64,000 nucleotides of DNA from contig NZ_CP165727.1 in the NCBI RefSeq assembly GCF_041200175.1, forward strand, positions 4,777,501-4,841,500, read 5' to 3'. The notes beneath the pieces are model-generated. The model worked only from the letters and a program-made list of their open reading frames with translations, was not told where the DNA came from and did not search any database. A program made the position numbers and the translations under genes. Numbering within the stretch: position 1 is the first letter of the stretch; each line of letters begins with the position of its first letter. Shown here one piece after another: positions 18,595 to 26,586 of this stretch. The DNA is from Streptomyces sp. R33 (GTDB lineage Bacteria > Actinomycetota > Actinomycetes > Streptomycetales > Streptomycetaceae).

Positions 18595-19311
18595 ATGGCT
18601 GGACTCACAAGTAGTGGGCCGAACGTGGACGTCAGCCTGCTGTACGACATCAACGGGCTGGCCCGGCACGCCCCGGACGGGGTCGACCGGGCCGTCGGTC
18701 TCGTCAGCGCGTACGGGATCCCGCTGGCCCTGGTGCTCCTCGTCCTGTGGTGCTGGCACGGTGCGCGCCGGCAGGAAGAGTCCACGGCCGCCGAGTCGTT
18801 CGCCGCGCTGGTGTGGGCCCCGATCGCCGCCGCGCTCGCGCTCCTCGTGAACGTCCCGCTGCGCGCCTTCGTCGGGCGGCCGAGGCCGTTCGCCGAGCAC
18901 AGCGGCCTGGACGTGCTCGCACCGTACGCCGGCGCGGGCGACTTCTCCTTCGTCAGCGGTCACGCCGCCCTCGCGATGGCCCTGGGCGTCGGCCTGTTCA
19001 TCGCGAACCGCAGGCTCGGGCTCATCGGGATCGGTCTGGCCCTCGCAGAGGGCGTCTGCCGCGTGTACCTCGGGGTCCACTACCCGACCGACGTCATCGG
19101 CGGCTTCGCGCTCGGCACCGCCGTCGTGCTGGTGCTCGCGCCGCTCGCGATGGCGCTGCTGAACCCGCTCGTGCGGGCGGTGGCCCGCGCCCCGCGCGCC
19201 TGCCGGCTGGTCCGCGCCAAGCGCCGCGCCCTGCCCCGCCCGGTGGACCTCGCCCAGCCCCAGACCCCGCCGCCGGGCTGCCTCACGCACGAGAAGGACC
19301 TCGCGGCGTAG
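18595..19311 (+). CDS. PAP2 superfamily phosphatase
   Basis: 238 residues with about six membrane helices. The three phosphatase motifs are present: VPLRAFVGRPRP (KxxxxxxRP-type, about 87-98), FSFVSGHA (about 118-125, catalytic His) and CRVYLGVHYPTD (about 162-173). It likely dephosphorylates a lipid phosphate such as undecaprenyl diphosphate or phosphatidate at the membrane outer face. The C-terminal 40 residues are basic and Pro-rich. The first 213 bp after the preceding gene hold no other gene. Confidence 0.88.
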   Translation: MAGLTSSGPNVDVSLLYDINGLARHAPDGVDRAVGLVSAYGIPLALVLLVLWCWHGARRQEESTAAESFAALVWAPIAAALALLVNVPLRAFVGRPRPFAEHSGLDVLAPYAGAGDFSFVSGHAALAMALGVGLFIANRRLGLIGIGLALAEGVCRVYLGVHYPTDVIGGFALGTAVVLVLAPLAMALLNPLVRAVARAPRACRLVRAKRRALPRPVDLAQPQTPPPGCLTHEKDLAA

Positions 19312-19315
19312 CTGT

Positions 19316-19426
19316 TCAGGGTCGGCCGTACGCGTCCCATAGGGAGATCAGTACGGCCGCCAGCAGGCACAGCCCCGCTCCGCCGAAGCACAGCCGGACC
19401 GCTCTCGGGCGGAGGCGGGGCGTCAC
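19316..19426 (-). CDS. 36-residue single-span membrane peptide
   Basis: A short gene whose GTG start overlaps the stop of the upstream 77-residue gene as GTGA, suggesting translational coupling. The product has a basic N terminus (VTPRLRPRAVR), one hydrophobic helix (LCFGGAGLCLLAAVLISLW) and a short polar tail. No family is recognised. The coupling and a well-formed membrane helix support it as a real gene, but coding evidence at this length is limited. Confidence 0.45.
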   Translation of the reverse strand: MTPRLRPRAVRLCFGGAGLCLLAAVLISLWDAYGRP

Positions 19427-19656
19427 GGGTCGCCGCCCTCCGCGCCGTGGCCCTCCGGGGCGCCCTCGCGTCGGTAGCGGGAGCGCAGCCACAGGCCGGT
19501 GGCCACGGACGCGGTGGTGGTCGCCCCGATGGCCAGGGCCACGTCGGCCGGGCCGTCGGACGAGCCCGTCGGGCGTGCCGAGGCGACGGTGGCGGGCGTG
19601 AGGGTGATGAGCAGGGCCCAGAGGAGGGCGGCGACGCGGGGTGCGGGTCCTGGCAT
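19423..19656 (-). CDS. Small membrane protein of unknown function
   Basis: 77 residues. A signal-like hydrophobic N terminus (VAALLWALLITLTPATVASA) is followed by a polar loop and a second hydrophobic segment (VALAIGATTTASVATGLWL) that ends in a basic stretch, RSRYRREG. No family is recognised. It lies convergent to the PAP2 phosphatase and is coupled to the 36-residue peptide downstream. The two-gene arrangement suggests a small membrane complex. Confidence 0.5.
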   Translation of the reverse strand: MPGPAPRVAALLWALLITLTPATVASARPTGSSDGPADVALAIGATTTASVATGLWLRSRYRREGAPEGHGAEGGDP

Positions 19657-19753
19657 GGTTCCAGGGCATCCGCTCCCGCGGGCCTCGGCCAGCCGGGCCG
19701 TCCGAACGGGCGATCAAGAAGACCCGAAGACCCCCGGACCTTCCCCCGACCCC

Positions 19754-19963
19754 CTAGCCCGAGGTGTGCCGGTCCGCGTCCTTGCGGGCCAGGTCGCGGG
19801 AGCGGCGGGCCGGGCCTCTCCAGCCGCAGGTGCAGAGGGCCAGGCAGAACGAACCGCGCTCGGCGGTGCTCGTGGTGTGCCCGGCGGGTGGCCGCTCGGT
19901 GGTGCGGGGGAGCGGCACGGCTTCAAGCGGAGGGACGAGCGACGCCTTGGTGTGCGGATCCAC
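19754..19963 (-). CDS. Small hypothetical protein
   Basis: 69 residues, soluble. The middle reads FCLALCTCGWRGPARRSRDLARKDADRH, a CxCGW pattern followed by a basic helix that I recall from many short Streptomyces hypothetical proteins. The single CxC could bind metal. No function is known. An overlapping longer frame in this region is Pro/Arg-rich and looks like a shadow. Confidence 0.5.
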   Translation of the reverse strand: MDPHTKASLVPPLEAVPLPRTTERPPAGHTTSTAERGSFCLALCTCGWRGPARRSRDLARKDADRHTSG

Positions 19964-20095
19964 ACCACCACGGTACCTGGGTCCGGCACGGGCCCGGGAC
20001 CGCGGCGGCCCGTGACGGGAAACCCCGGACCTCGTTAACCGGAGCGGGTGGGGGCCTCGGGCAAACAGCGGTCACGCGTTGGGGGTTGGCAGGCG

Positions 20096-20929
20096 ATGGT
20101 GGTGCACCAGCACAGGCGGCGGCGCGGGCGTGCGGGTGGGGCGGTGCTCGCCTTCGGCATGGCCCTGACCGTGGCCGCGATGAGCGGGTGCGGTGGCCCG
20201 GACCAGGCCGACGACCGGCCCGCCGCCGACCCGGCCGCGACCGTCCGGGGAGCCGCCGACGTGCTGGCGAAGACCGGCAGCGCGCAGGCCCGTACGGCGA
20301 TGGAGATGGCCACCGGCGGGACCCGGGTCACGATCCGCGGCGAGGGCGGGGTCGACTTCAAGAATCGGATGGGCCAACTCCTGGTGATGCTCCCGGCCGA
20401 CGCGGCCGGCAAGGACGAGCACCGGCCCATCACCGAGCTGCTCGTACCCGGCGCCCTCTACATGAAGAACCGGGGCGCGGGCGTGCCCGCCGACAAGTGG
20501 GTCCGCGTCGACACGACGACCCTCGCCGACGGCAACCTCGTCACGGGCGGGGCCACCGATCCGCTGGCCGCCGCCGAGCTGCTGCGCGGCGTACAGGAGG
20601 CGACGTACGTGGGCGAGACCGAGGTGGCGGGCACGAAGGTGCGGCACTACCGCGGGACCACCGACATCGGGCAGGCCGCGAAGAGCGCCTCACCGGCGGT
20701 CCGCGGGGCGCTGGAGGCGGCAGCGAAAGGGTTCAGCAAGGACGCGGTCCCCTTCGACGTCTATCTCGACGAGGAGGGCCGGGTGCGGAAGGTCCGGCAC
20801 CGTTTCACCTACGTCAACAATGGCGTGATCGATGTCTCCTCCACCACGCTGCTCTACGGGTTCGGGACGCCGGTGACCGTCGTATTGCCCGCGAGCGGGG
20901 ACATTTACGCCGGGAAGATCGCCGAATAG
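20096..20929 (+). CDS. Putative lipoprotein (LppX/LprG-like fold suspected)
   Basis: 277 residues. A basic N terminus (HQHRRRRGRAGG) leads to a hydrophobic core and lipobox AMSGC, so the mature protein should be lipid-anchored outside. The body has alternating strands, for example GTRVTIRGEGGVDF, WVRVDTTTLADG and PFDVYLDEEGRVRKVRHRF. This layout is common in LppX/LprAFG- or LolA-like lipid-binding lipoproteins, but that similarity is only structural guesswork. The ATG at 20096 is preferred; an in-frame GTG at 20048 would add a non-signal-like tail. Confidence 0.7.
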   Translation: MVVHQHRRRRGRAGGAVLAFGMALTVAAMSGCGGPDQADDRPAADPAATVRGAADVLAKTGSAQARTAMEMATGGTRVTIRGEGGVDFKNRMGQLLVMLPADAAGKDEHRPITELLVPGALYMKNRGAGVPADKWVRVDTTTLADGNLVTGGATDPLAAAELLRGVQEATYVGETEVAGTKVRHYRGTTDIGQAAKSASPAVRGALEAAAKGFSKDAVPFDVYLDEEGRVRKVRHRFTYVNNGVIDVSSTTLLYGFGTPVTVVLPASGDIYAGKIAE

Positions 20930-21091
20930 CCGGCCGGACGGTCCCGGGGCGGCGCGATCGGGCCATGGCCCGGTATCCGGAAATGGTCCATCCGTGTCAT
21001 GCGCACAGCGCCCCGTCCTCCCTACGCTGAGAAATCGAGCGCCGACGACCGATGGCCCGATGACCGATGACGGCAGATTGAGGTGACACGC

Positions 21092-21244
21092 GTGACTCCC
21101 GCTGGCGGTACGACGGTGCAGGACCACGTGGCGCTCGCCGAGATCGAGCTGTGCGGCGAACTGATCATCGCGGCCTCCGCGGCGGACGAGGAGCGGCTCA
21201 GCCAGGACCGGATCGACGAGGTCCTGATGGGTCTCGGACTGTAG
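21092..21244 (+). CDS. Small conserved acidic protein (50 residues)
   Basis: A GTG start with GAGGTGA 6 nt upstream begins a 50-residue product rich in Ala, Glu and Leu (HVALAEIELCGELIIAASAA, then ERLSQDRIDEVLMGLGL). It looks like two amphipathic helices with one Cys. I recall similar short proteins in other Streptomyces but no function. A strong ribosome-binding site and third-position GC bias support it. Confidence 0.65.
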   Translation: MTPAGGTTVQDHVALAEIELCGELIIAASAADEERLSQDRIDEVLMGLGL

Positions 21245-21271
21245 CCGCATCCGCAGCGCGGGCCGGCGGGC

Positions 21272-21610
21272 TCAGGTGCGCAGCAGGCGCGCGATGGCCT
21301 TCGTCGCTTCCTCGACCTTGGCGTCGATCTCGTCCCCGCCCTTGACGGCCGCGTCGGCGACGCAGTGCCGCAGGTGCTCCTCGAGCAGCTGGAGCGCGAA
21401 GGACTGGAGGGCCTTCGTGCTCGCCGAGACCTGGGTGAGTATGTCGATGCAGTAGACGTCCTCGTCGACGAGCCGCTGCAGACCCCGGATCTGACCCTCG
21501 ATCCGGCGCAGCCGCTTGAGGTGCTCGTCCTTCTGGTGGTGGTAGCCGTGCACCGCGCCGGCGGTGGCGGCGACGTCGGCTCCGGAGCCTTCCGCCTCGA
21601 TGGCAGTCAT
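21272..21610 (-). CDS. csoR: Copper-sensing repressor CsoR
   Basis: 112 residues of the CsoR/RcnR family: an all-helical DNA-binding tetramer that releases its operator when Cu(I) binds. The copper ligands are present: Cys in DVYCIDILTQ and the HxxxC of EEHLRHCV. The RRIEGQIRGLQRLV helix is the family signature. The ATG at 21610 has GGAGG 5 nt upstream. The operator palindrome at 21645-21661 points to autoregulation. No copper ATPase or chaperone gene is adjacent, so it probably acts in trans on copZA-type genes elsewhere. Confidence 0.9.
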   Translation of the reverse strand: MTAIEAEGSGADVAATAGAVHGYHHQKDEHLKRLRRIEGQIRGLQRLVDEDVYCIDILTQVSASTKALQSFALQLLEEHLRHCVADAAVKGGDEIDAKVEEATKAIARLLRT

Positions 21611-21644
21611 GCGTCCTCCCGTGGTCCGGACCTGAGGGGTGTGC

Positions 21645-21661
21645 ATACCCCTCATGGGTAT
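21645..21661. promoter_or_regulatory. CsoR operator
   Basis: ATACCC-CTCAT-GGGTAT is a perfect 6-bp inverted repeat, 34 bp upstream of csoR. It matches the TACCC/GGGTA palindromes bound by actinobacterial CsoR. This supports negative autoregulation relieved by copper. Confidence 0.8.
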
Positions 21662-21817
21662 AGGGTACCGGGCCCCGGGCGAAGGGGCAGGGGCCCGTGG
21701 TCCTCACTCTGCCTGATGGAGGACACTGGGGAACCGCCCGGAACCGCCGGTTAGCCGTGGCCGGGGGATGCGCCTAGCATCAGCCTGACCGAATCCAATG
21801 CACCCCGAGGACCTCAC

Positions 21818-22438
21818 GTGCGATTTCGTCTGACCCCCAGGGAGACGAGCTTCTACGACATGTTCGCCGCATCCGCGGACAACATCGTCACGGGCTCCAA
21901 GCTCCTTATGGAACTCCTCGGAGCGGACTCCTCCGCCCGGGCCGAGATCGCGGAGCGGATGCGGGCAGCCGAGCACGCGGGGGACGACGCCACTCACGCG
22001 ATCTTCCACCAGCTGAACTCCTCCTTCATCACGCCGTTCGACCGCGAGGACATCTACAACCTGGCGTCGTCGCTCGACGACATCATGGACTTCATGGAGG
22101 AGGCCGTCGACCTGGTCGTCCTCTACCAGGTCGAGGAGCTCCCCAAGGGTGTCGAGCAGCAGATCGAGGTGCTGGCGCGGGCGGCCGAGCTGACCGCCGA
22201 GGCCATGCCGCACCTGCGGACGATGGACAACCTGACCGAGTACTGGATCGAGGTCAACCGCCTCGAGAACCAGGCCGACCAGATCCACCGCAAGCTGCTC
22301 GCCCAGCTCTTCAACGGCAAGTACGACGCCATCGAGGTGCTGAAGCTCAAGCAGATCGTCGACGTGCTCGAAGAGGCGGCCGACGCGTTCGAGCACGTCG
22401 CGAACACGGTGGAGACCATCGCGGTCAAGGAGTCCTGA
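21818..22438 (+). CDS. DUF47 (PhoU-like) phosphate transport regulator
   Basis: 206 residues, nearly all helical (PhoU-like DUF47). The typical opening is RLTPRETSFYDMFAASADNIV, with repeated acidic helices, for example NSSFITPFDREDIYNLASSLDDIMDF. These proteins sit next to Pit transporters and are thought to control them. The GTG start at 21818 has GAGG upstream. The stop lies 5 bp before the pit start, so the two are co-expressed. A possible -10 (TAGCAT, about 21774-21779) precedes it. Confidence 0.9.
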   Translation: MRFRLTPRETSFYDMFAASADNIVTGSKLLMELLGADSSARAEIAERMRAAEHAGDDATHAIFHQLNSSFITPFDREDIYNLASSLDDIMDFMEEAVDLVVLYQVEELPKGVEQQIEVLARAAELTAEAMPHLRTMDNLTEYWIEVNRLENQADQIHRKLLAQLFNGKYDAIEVLKLKQIVDVLEEAADAFEHVANTVETIAVKES

Positions 22439-22443
22439 ACCTC

Positions 22444-23445
22444 GTGGACACCTTCGCTCTGATCGTGACCATCGGTGTCGCGCTCGGTTTCACGTACACC
22501 AACGGTTTCCACGACTCGGCGAACGCGATCGCGACCTCGGTCTCGACCCGCGCGCTGACCCCGCGCGCCGCCCTCGCGATGGCCGCGGTGATGAACCTCG
22601 CCGGTGCCTTCCTGGGCAGCGGGGTCGCCAAGACGGTCAGTGAGGGCCTGATCGAGACGCCCACCGGCAAGACGGGCATGTGGATCCTCTTCGCGGCCCT
22701 GGTCGGCGCGATCGTCTGGAACCTGGTCACCTGGTACTTCGGGTTGCCCTCGTCCTCCTCGCACGCGCTGTTCGGCGGCATGGTGGGTGCGGCGCTGGCC
22801 GGCGGCACCCAGGTCATCTGGTCGGGAGTCCTCGACAAGGTCGTCATCCCGATGTTCGTCTCGCCGGTCGTCGGCCTGGTCGTCGGCTACCTGGTGATGG
22901 TCGCCATCCTGTGGATGTTCCGCCGGGCCAACCCGCACAAGGCCAAGCGTGGCTTCCGTATCGCGCAGACGGTCTCGGCGGCCGGCATGGCCCTCGGCCA
23001 CGGCCTCCAGGACGCGCAGAAGACGATGGGCATCGTGATGATGGCCCTGGTCATCGCCGATGTGCAGCAGAACGGTGACGCGATCCCGGTCTGGGTCAAG
23101 CTCGTGTGCGCCGTGATGCTGTCGCTCGGTACGTACGCGGGCGGCTGGCGCATCATGCGCACCCTCGGCCGCAAGATCATCGAGCTGGACCCGCCGCAGG
23201 GTTTCGCAGCCGAGACCACGGGCGCCTCGATCATGTTCGGCTCGGCGTTCCTGTTCCACGCGCCGATCTCCACCACCCACGTGATCACCTCGGCGATCAT
23301 GGGCGTGGGCGCGACCAAGCGGGTCAACGCGGTCCGCTGGGGCGTCGCCAAGAACATCGTCATGGGCTGGTTCATCACCATGCCGGCCGCGGCCCTGGTC
23401 GCCGCGCTCAGCTTCTGGATCGTCGACCTGGCCTTCGTCGGCTAG
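22444..23445 (+). CDS. pit: Low-affinity inorganic phosphate transporter (PiT family)
   Basis: 333 residues with about ten membrane helices. The duplicated PiT signature appears as FTYTNGFHDSANAIATSV (about 18-35) and near the C terminus as FLFHAPISTTHVITSAIMG; GLPSSSSHALFGGMVGAAL is a further conserved segment. It imports phosphate (usually as metal phosphate) driven by the proton gradient. GTG start at 22444, in an operon with the DUF47 regulator. It is convergent with the high-affinity pst operon, with a shared terminator between. Confidence 0.93.
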   Translation: MDTFALIVTIGVALGFTYTNGFHDSANAIATSVSTRALTPRAALAMAAVMNLAGAFLGSGVAKTVSEGLIETPTGKTGMWILFAALVGAIVWNLVTWYFGLPSSSSHALFGGMVGAALAGGTQVIWSGVLDKVVIPMFVSPVVGLVVGYLVMVAILWMFRRANPHKAKRGFRIAQTVSAAGMALGHGLQDAQKTMGIVMMALVIADVQQNGDAIPVWVKLVCAVMLSLGTYAGGWRIMRTLGRKIIELDPPQGFAAETTGASIMFGSAFLFHAPISTTHVITSAIMGVGATKRVNAVRWGVAKNIVMGWFITMPAAALVAALSFWIVDLAFVG

Positions 23446-23478
23446 TCGTACGACGGCCGTGGGCCGGAGAACGAAAGC

Positions 23479-23512
23479 GGGCCGGCTCCCCCCACCCAGG
23501 GGGAGCCGGCCC
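23479..23512. terminator. Bidirectional terminator between pit and pstB
   Basis: GGGCCGGCTCCCCC (23479-23492) and its exact complement GGGGGAGCCGGCCC (23499-23512) form a 14-bp stem with a 6-nt loop. It is preceded by GAAAGC and followed by TTTTCTTTC, so it has an A/T tract on each side and can stop transcription from both convergent operons. Confidence 0.9.
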
Positions 23513-23582
23513 TTTTCTTTCGCCTTGCGGTGGCACCGCCATGCAGCACCGCAGGACGTGTTCACATCCGAGGGGCTTCGGC

Positions 23583-24359
23583 TTAGCCGAAGCGGCCCGA
23601 GATGTAGTCCTCGGTCGCCTGCACGGACGGGTTCGAGAAGATCCGGTCCGTGTCGTCGATCTCGACGAGCTTGCCGGGCTGGCCGACCGCCGAGAGGTTG
23701 AAGAAGGCGGTCCGGTCGGAGACGCGGGCGGCCTGCTGCATGTTGTGCGTCACGATGACGATCGTGAAGCGCTCCTTGAGCTCGCCGATCAGGTCCTCGA
23801 TCGCGAGGGTGGAGATCGGGTCCAGGGCCGAGCAGGGCTCGTCCATCAGCAGGACCTGCGGCTCGACCGCGATGGCGCGGGCGATGCACAGACGCTGCTG
23901 CTGGCCGCCGGAGAGGCCGGAGCCCGGCTTGTTCAGGCGGTCCTTGACCTCGCTCCAGAGGTTGGCGCCCTTCAGGGACCGCTCCACTATGTCCGCGAGC
24001 TCGGACTTCTTGAAGCTGCCGTTGAGGCGCAGGCCCGCCGCCACGTTGTCGAAGATCGACATGGTGGGGAAGGGGTTCGGGCGCTGGAAGACCATGCCGA
24101 CGGTGCGGCGGACCGCGACCGGGTCGACGCCGGCGCCGTACAGGTTCTCGTCGTCCAGCAGCACCTTGCCCTCGACGCGGCCGCCGGGGGTGACCTCGTG
24201 CATGCGGTTCAGGGTGCGCAGGAAGGTGGACTTGCCGCAGCCGGACGGGCCGATGAAGGCGGTCACGGAGCGGGGCTCCACGGTCATCGAGATGTCATCG
24301 ATGGCCTTGTGGGCGCCGTAGAAGGCGGACAGTCCGCTGACGTCGATTCGCTTCGCCAT
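23583..24359 (-). CDS. pstB: Phosphate ABC transporter ATP-binding protein PstB
   Basis: 258 residues. Walker A is GPSGCGKST (about 38-46), the ABC signature is LSGGQQQRLCIA (about 148-159), Walker B is VLLMDEPCSALD (about 169-180), and the H-loop His lies in VTHNM. It hydrolyses ATP to drive high-affinity phosphate import through PstC/PstA. It is the last gene of pstSCAB, about 30 bp after pstA. Confidence 0.97.
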   Translation of the reverse strand: MAKRIDVSGLSAFYGAHKAIDDISMTVEPRSVTAFIGPSGCGKSTFLRTLNRMHEVTPGGRVEGKVLLDDENLYGAGVDPVAVRRTVGMVFQRPNPFPTMSIFDNVAAGLRLNGSFKKSELADIVERSLKGANLWSEVKDRLNKPGSGLSGGQQQRLCIARAIAVEPQVLLMDEPCSALDPISTLAIEDLIGELKERFTIVIVTHNMQQAARVSDRTAFFNLSAVGQPGKLVEIDDTDRIFSNPSVQATEDYISGRFG

Positions 24360-24388
24360 GAGGGGTCACTTCGCTTTCATTGGTCGCG

Positions 24389-25471
24389 TCAGCGACCGGT
24401 CTTCGGGGCCTTCCAGCGGGCGATGCCGCGGGCCACCAGATTGAGGATCATGACGAAGGCGATCAGGACGAGCGCTGCGGCCCATGCCCGGTCGTAGGAG
24501 GCGTCACTGCCGACCTTGTACTGCTCCCAGATGTACAGCGGGAGCGAGGACTGAGCACCTTCGAAGGGGTTGCCGTTGATCAGCTGGGTACCGAAGACCA
24601 GCAGCATGATCGGCGCGGTCTCACCGGCGATGCGGGCGACGGCCAGCATGACGCCGGTCGCGATGCCACCGATGGCGGTGGGGAGCACGACCTTGAGGAT
24701 CATGCGCCACTTCGGCACACCGAGGGCGAGGGCGGCCTCGCGCAGCTCGTTCGGGACGAGCTTGAGCATCTCCTCGGTGGAGCGGACCACGACGGGCATC
24801 ATCAGGATCGACAGGGCCATGGCGCCGGCGAAGCCGGACGGGCCGAAGCCGAGCGCCAGGTTCCAGGTCGTCAGGATGAACAGACCCGCGACGATGGACG
24901 GGATGCCGGTCATGACGTCGACGAAGAACGTCACGGCCTTGGCGAGTCGGCCCCTGCCGTACTCGACGAGGTAGACGGCGGTCAGCAGGCCGATCGGCGC
25001 GGCGATCGCGGTGGCCAGGGCGACCTGCTCGATGGTGCCGAGCAGCGCGTGGTAGACGCCGCCGCCCTCCTCGAAGCTGGTGACGCCGTTCATCGAGTGG
25101 CTGAGGAAGTCCCCGGAGAGGGCTTCCATGCCGCGGCTGATGGTGGTCCAGATCAGCGAGAGCAGCGGGATGACGGCGAGGACGAAGCAGACCCACACGA
25201 GGGAGGTCGCGACGCGGTCCTTGGCCTGGCGGCGGTTCTCGACGATCGCGCTCGCGGTGTACGTGATCGCGACGAACAGGATCGAGGCGATCAGGCCCCA
25301 CTGGATCTTGCTGTGGAGGTCGGCGACGACGCCGATGCCGCAGCCGAGTGCGATCGAGAGGGCCGCGATGGCGGCCGGGGCCCAGCGGGGCAGGCCGCCG
25401 CGGGTGAGGCCGGCGGGGGCGACGGACTTGCGGGCCCCGGTGGGGCGCTGGTCCTGGAGTGCGTGGCTCAT
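24389..25471 (-). CDS. pstA: Phosphate ABC transporter permease PstA
   Basis: 360 residues: a variable N-terminal tail of about 25 residues, then about eight hydrophobic helices. The binding-protein-dependent transport motif EEMLKLVPNELREAALALGVPKWRMILKV (about 232-260) is the EAA loop that contacts PstB. The ATG overlaps the pstC stop by one base (TGATG), giving translational coupling. It is one half of the membrane channel. Confidence 0.95.
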   Translation of the reverse strand: MSHALQDQRPTGARKSVAPAGLTRGGLPRWAPAAIAALSIALGCGIGVVADLHSKIQWGLIASILFVAITYTASAIVENRRQAKDRVATSLVWVCFVLAVIPLLSLIWTTISRGMEALSGDFLSHSMNGVTSFEEGGGVYHALLGTIEQVALATAIAAPIGLLTAVYLVEYGRGRLAKAVTFFVDVMTGIPSIVAGLFILTTWNLALGFGPSGFAGAMALSILMMPVVVRSTEEMLKLVPNELREAALALGVPKWRMILKVVLPTAIGGIATGVMLAVARIAGETAPIMLLVFGTQLINGNPFEGAQSSLPLYIWEQYKVGSDASYDRAWAAALVLIAFVMILNLVARGIARWKAPKTGR

Positions 25472-26460
25472 CAGGCGTTCGCCCCCGAGAAGTCCTTGCG
25501 ACGGGCGATGATCAGCCGGGCTGCGCCGTTGACCAGCAGGGTGAGAAGGAAGAGCACGAGACCGGAGGCGATCAGCGCGTCGCGGCCGAACTCGTTGGCC
25601 TCGTCGAACTTCGCGGCGATGTTCTGCGCGAACGTGCCGCCGCCGGGGTCCAGGATGTGCCCGTTGATCAGGAAGCTCGGGGAGAGGACCGTGGCGACGG
25701 CCATGGTCTCGCCGAGGGCGCGGCCGAGGCCGAGCATCGAGGCGGAGATGACGCCGGAGCGGCCGAAGGGCAGCACCGACATGCGGATGACCTCCCAGCG
25801 GGTCGCGCCGAGGGCCAGGGCGGCCTCCTCGTTCATGCGCGGGACCTGCAGGAAGACCTCGCGGCTGACGCTGGTCACGATCGGGAGGATCATGATCGCG
25901 AGCAGGATGCCGACGGTGAAGAGCGAGCGCGCGACGCCGACCTGGGTCTTGTCGAAGACGTAGGTCCAGCCCATGTACTCGTCGAGCCAGAGGTTCAGGC
26001 CCCCGAGCTGCGGGACGAGGAAGAGCGCGCCCCAGATGCCGTAGATGATCGACGGCACGGCGGCGAGCAGGTCGACCACGTACGCGAGGGGGGCGGCCAG
26101 CTTGCGCGGCGCGTAGTGCGAGATGAAGAGGGCGATGCCGACAGCGATCGGAACCGCGATGGCCATCGCGATGATCGAGCTGACGACGGTGCCGAAGAGC
26201 AGGACGGCGATGCCGAAGACGGGCGGGTTGGCCGACGCGTTCCAGTCGAAGGTGGTGAGGAAGTTGCCCTCGTTCTTCGACAGTGCGATCGAGGCACGGT
26301 AGGTGAGGAAGATGGCGATCGACGCCATGATCACCAGGAGCAGGATGCCGGAGCCCTTGGACAGCCCGGCGAAGATCTTGTCACCGGCACGACCGGTGGA
26401 CCTCGCGCTCTTGGAGACAGGCGGAGCCTGGTCTATCTGGGTGGGTGTGGTGGAAGCCAT
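25471..26460 (-). CDS. pstC: Phosphate ABC transporter permease PstC
   Basis: 329 residues, about six membrane helices after a polar N-terminal tail. The EAA loop reads VPRMNEEAALALGATRWEVIRMSVLPFGRSG (about 226-256), and PLAYVVDLLAAVPSIIYGIWG is the usual PstC/A helix. It pairs with PstA. The start lies about 126 bp downstream of pstS, the longest gap in the operon; no strong hairpin was identified there. Confidence 0.95.
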   Translation of the reverse strand: MASTTPTQIDQAPPVSKSARSTGRAGDKIFAGLSKGSGILLLVIMASIAIFLTYRASIALSKNEGNFLTTFDWNASANPPVFGIAVLLFGTVVSSIIAMAIAVPIAVGIALFISHYAPRKLAAPLAYVVDLLAAVPSIIYGIWGALFLVPQLGGLNLWLDEYMGWTYVFDKTQVGVARSLFTVGILLAIMILPIVTSVSREVFLQVPRMNEEAALALGATRWEVIRMSVLPFGRSGVISASMLGLGRALGETMAVATVLSPSFLINGHILDPGGGTFAQNIAAKFDEANEFGRDALIASGLVLFLLTLLVNGAARLIIARRKDFSGANA

Positions 26461-26586
26461 GATCTTTCCGGTCTGGGTGGGGGGAAGGCCCCCTGGCGGC
26501 GGTGCACCGGATCCCCTGGGTGGAGGGGAGGGTCCCGGAGGCCGGACAGCTCGGACGGGAGCTGCCCGGCACCTGGGATTCAGTGA

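Noticed and set aside
21730..21749. PHO box upstream of the DUF47-pit operon
   Set aside because: Two GGAACCGCC repeats occur, but with 10-bp spacing and the wrong sequence for a PHO box.
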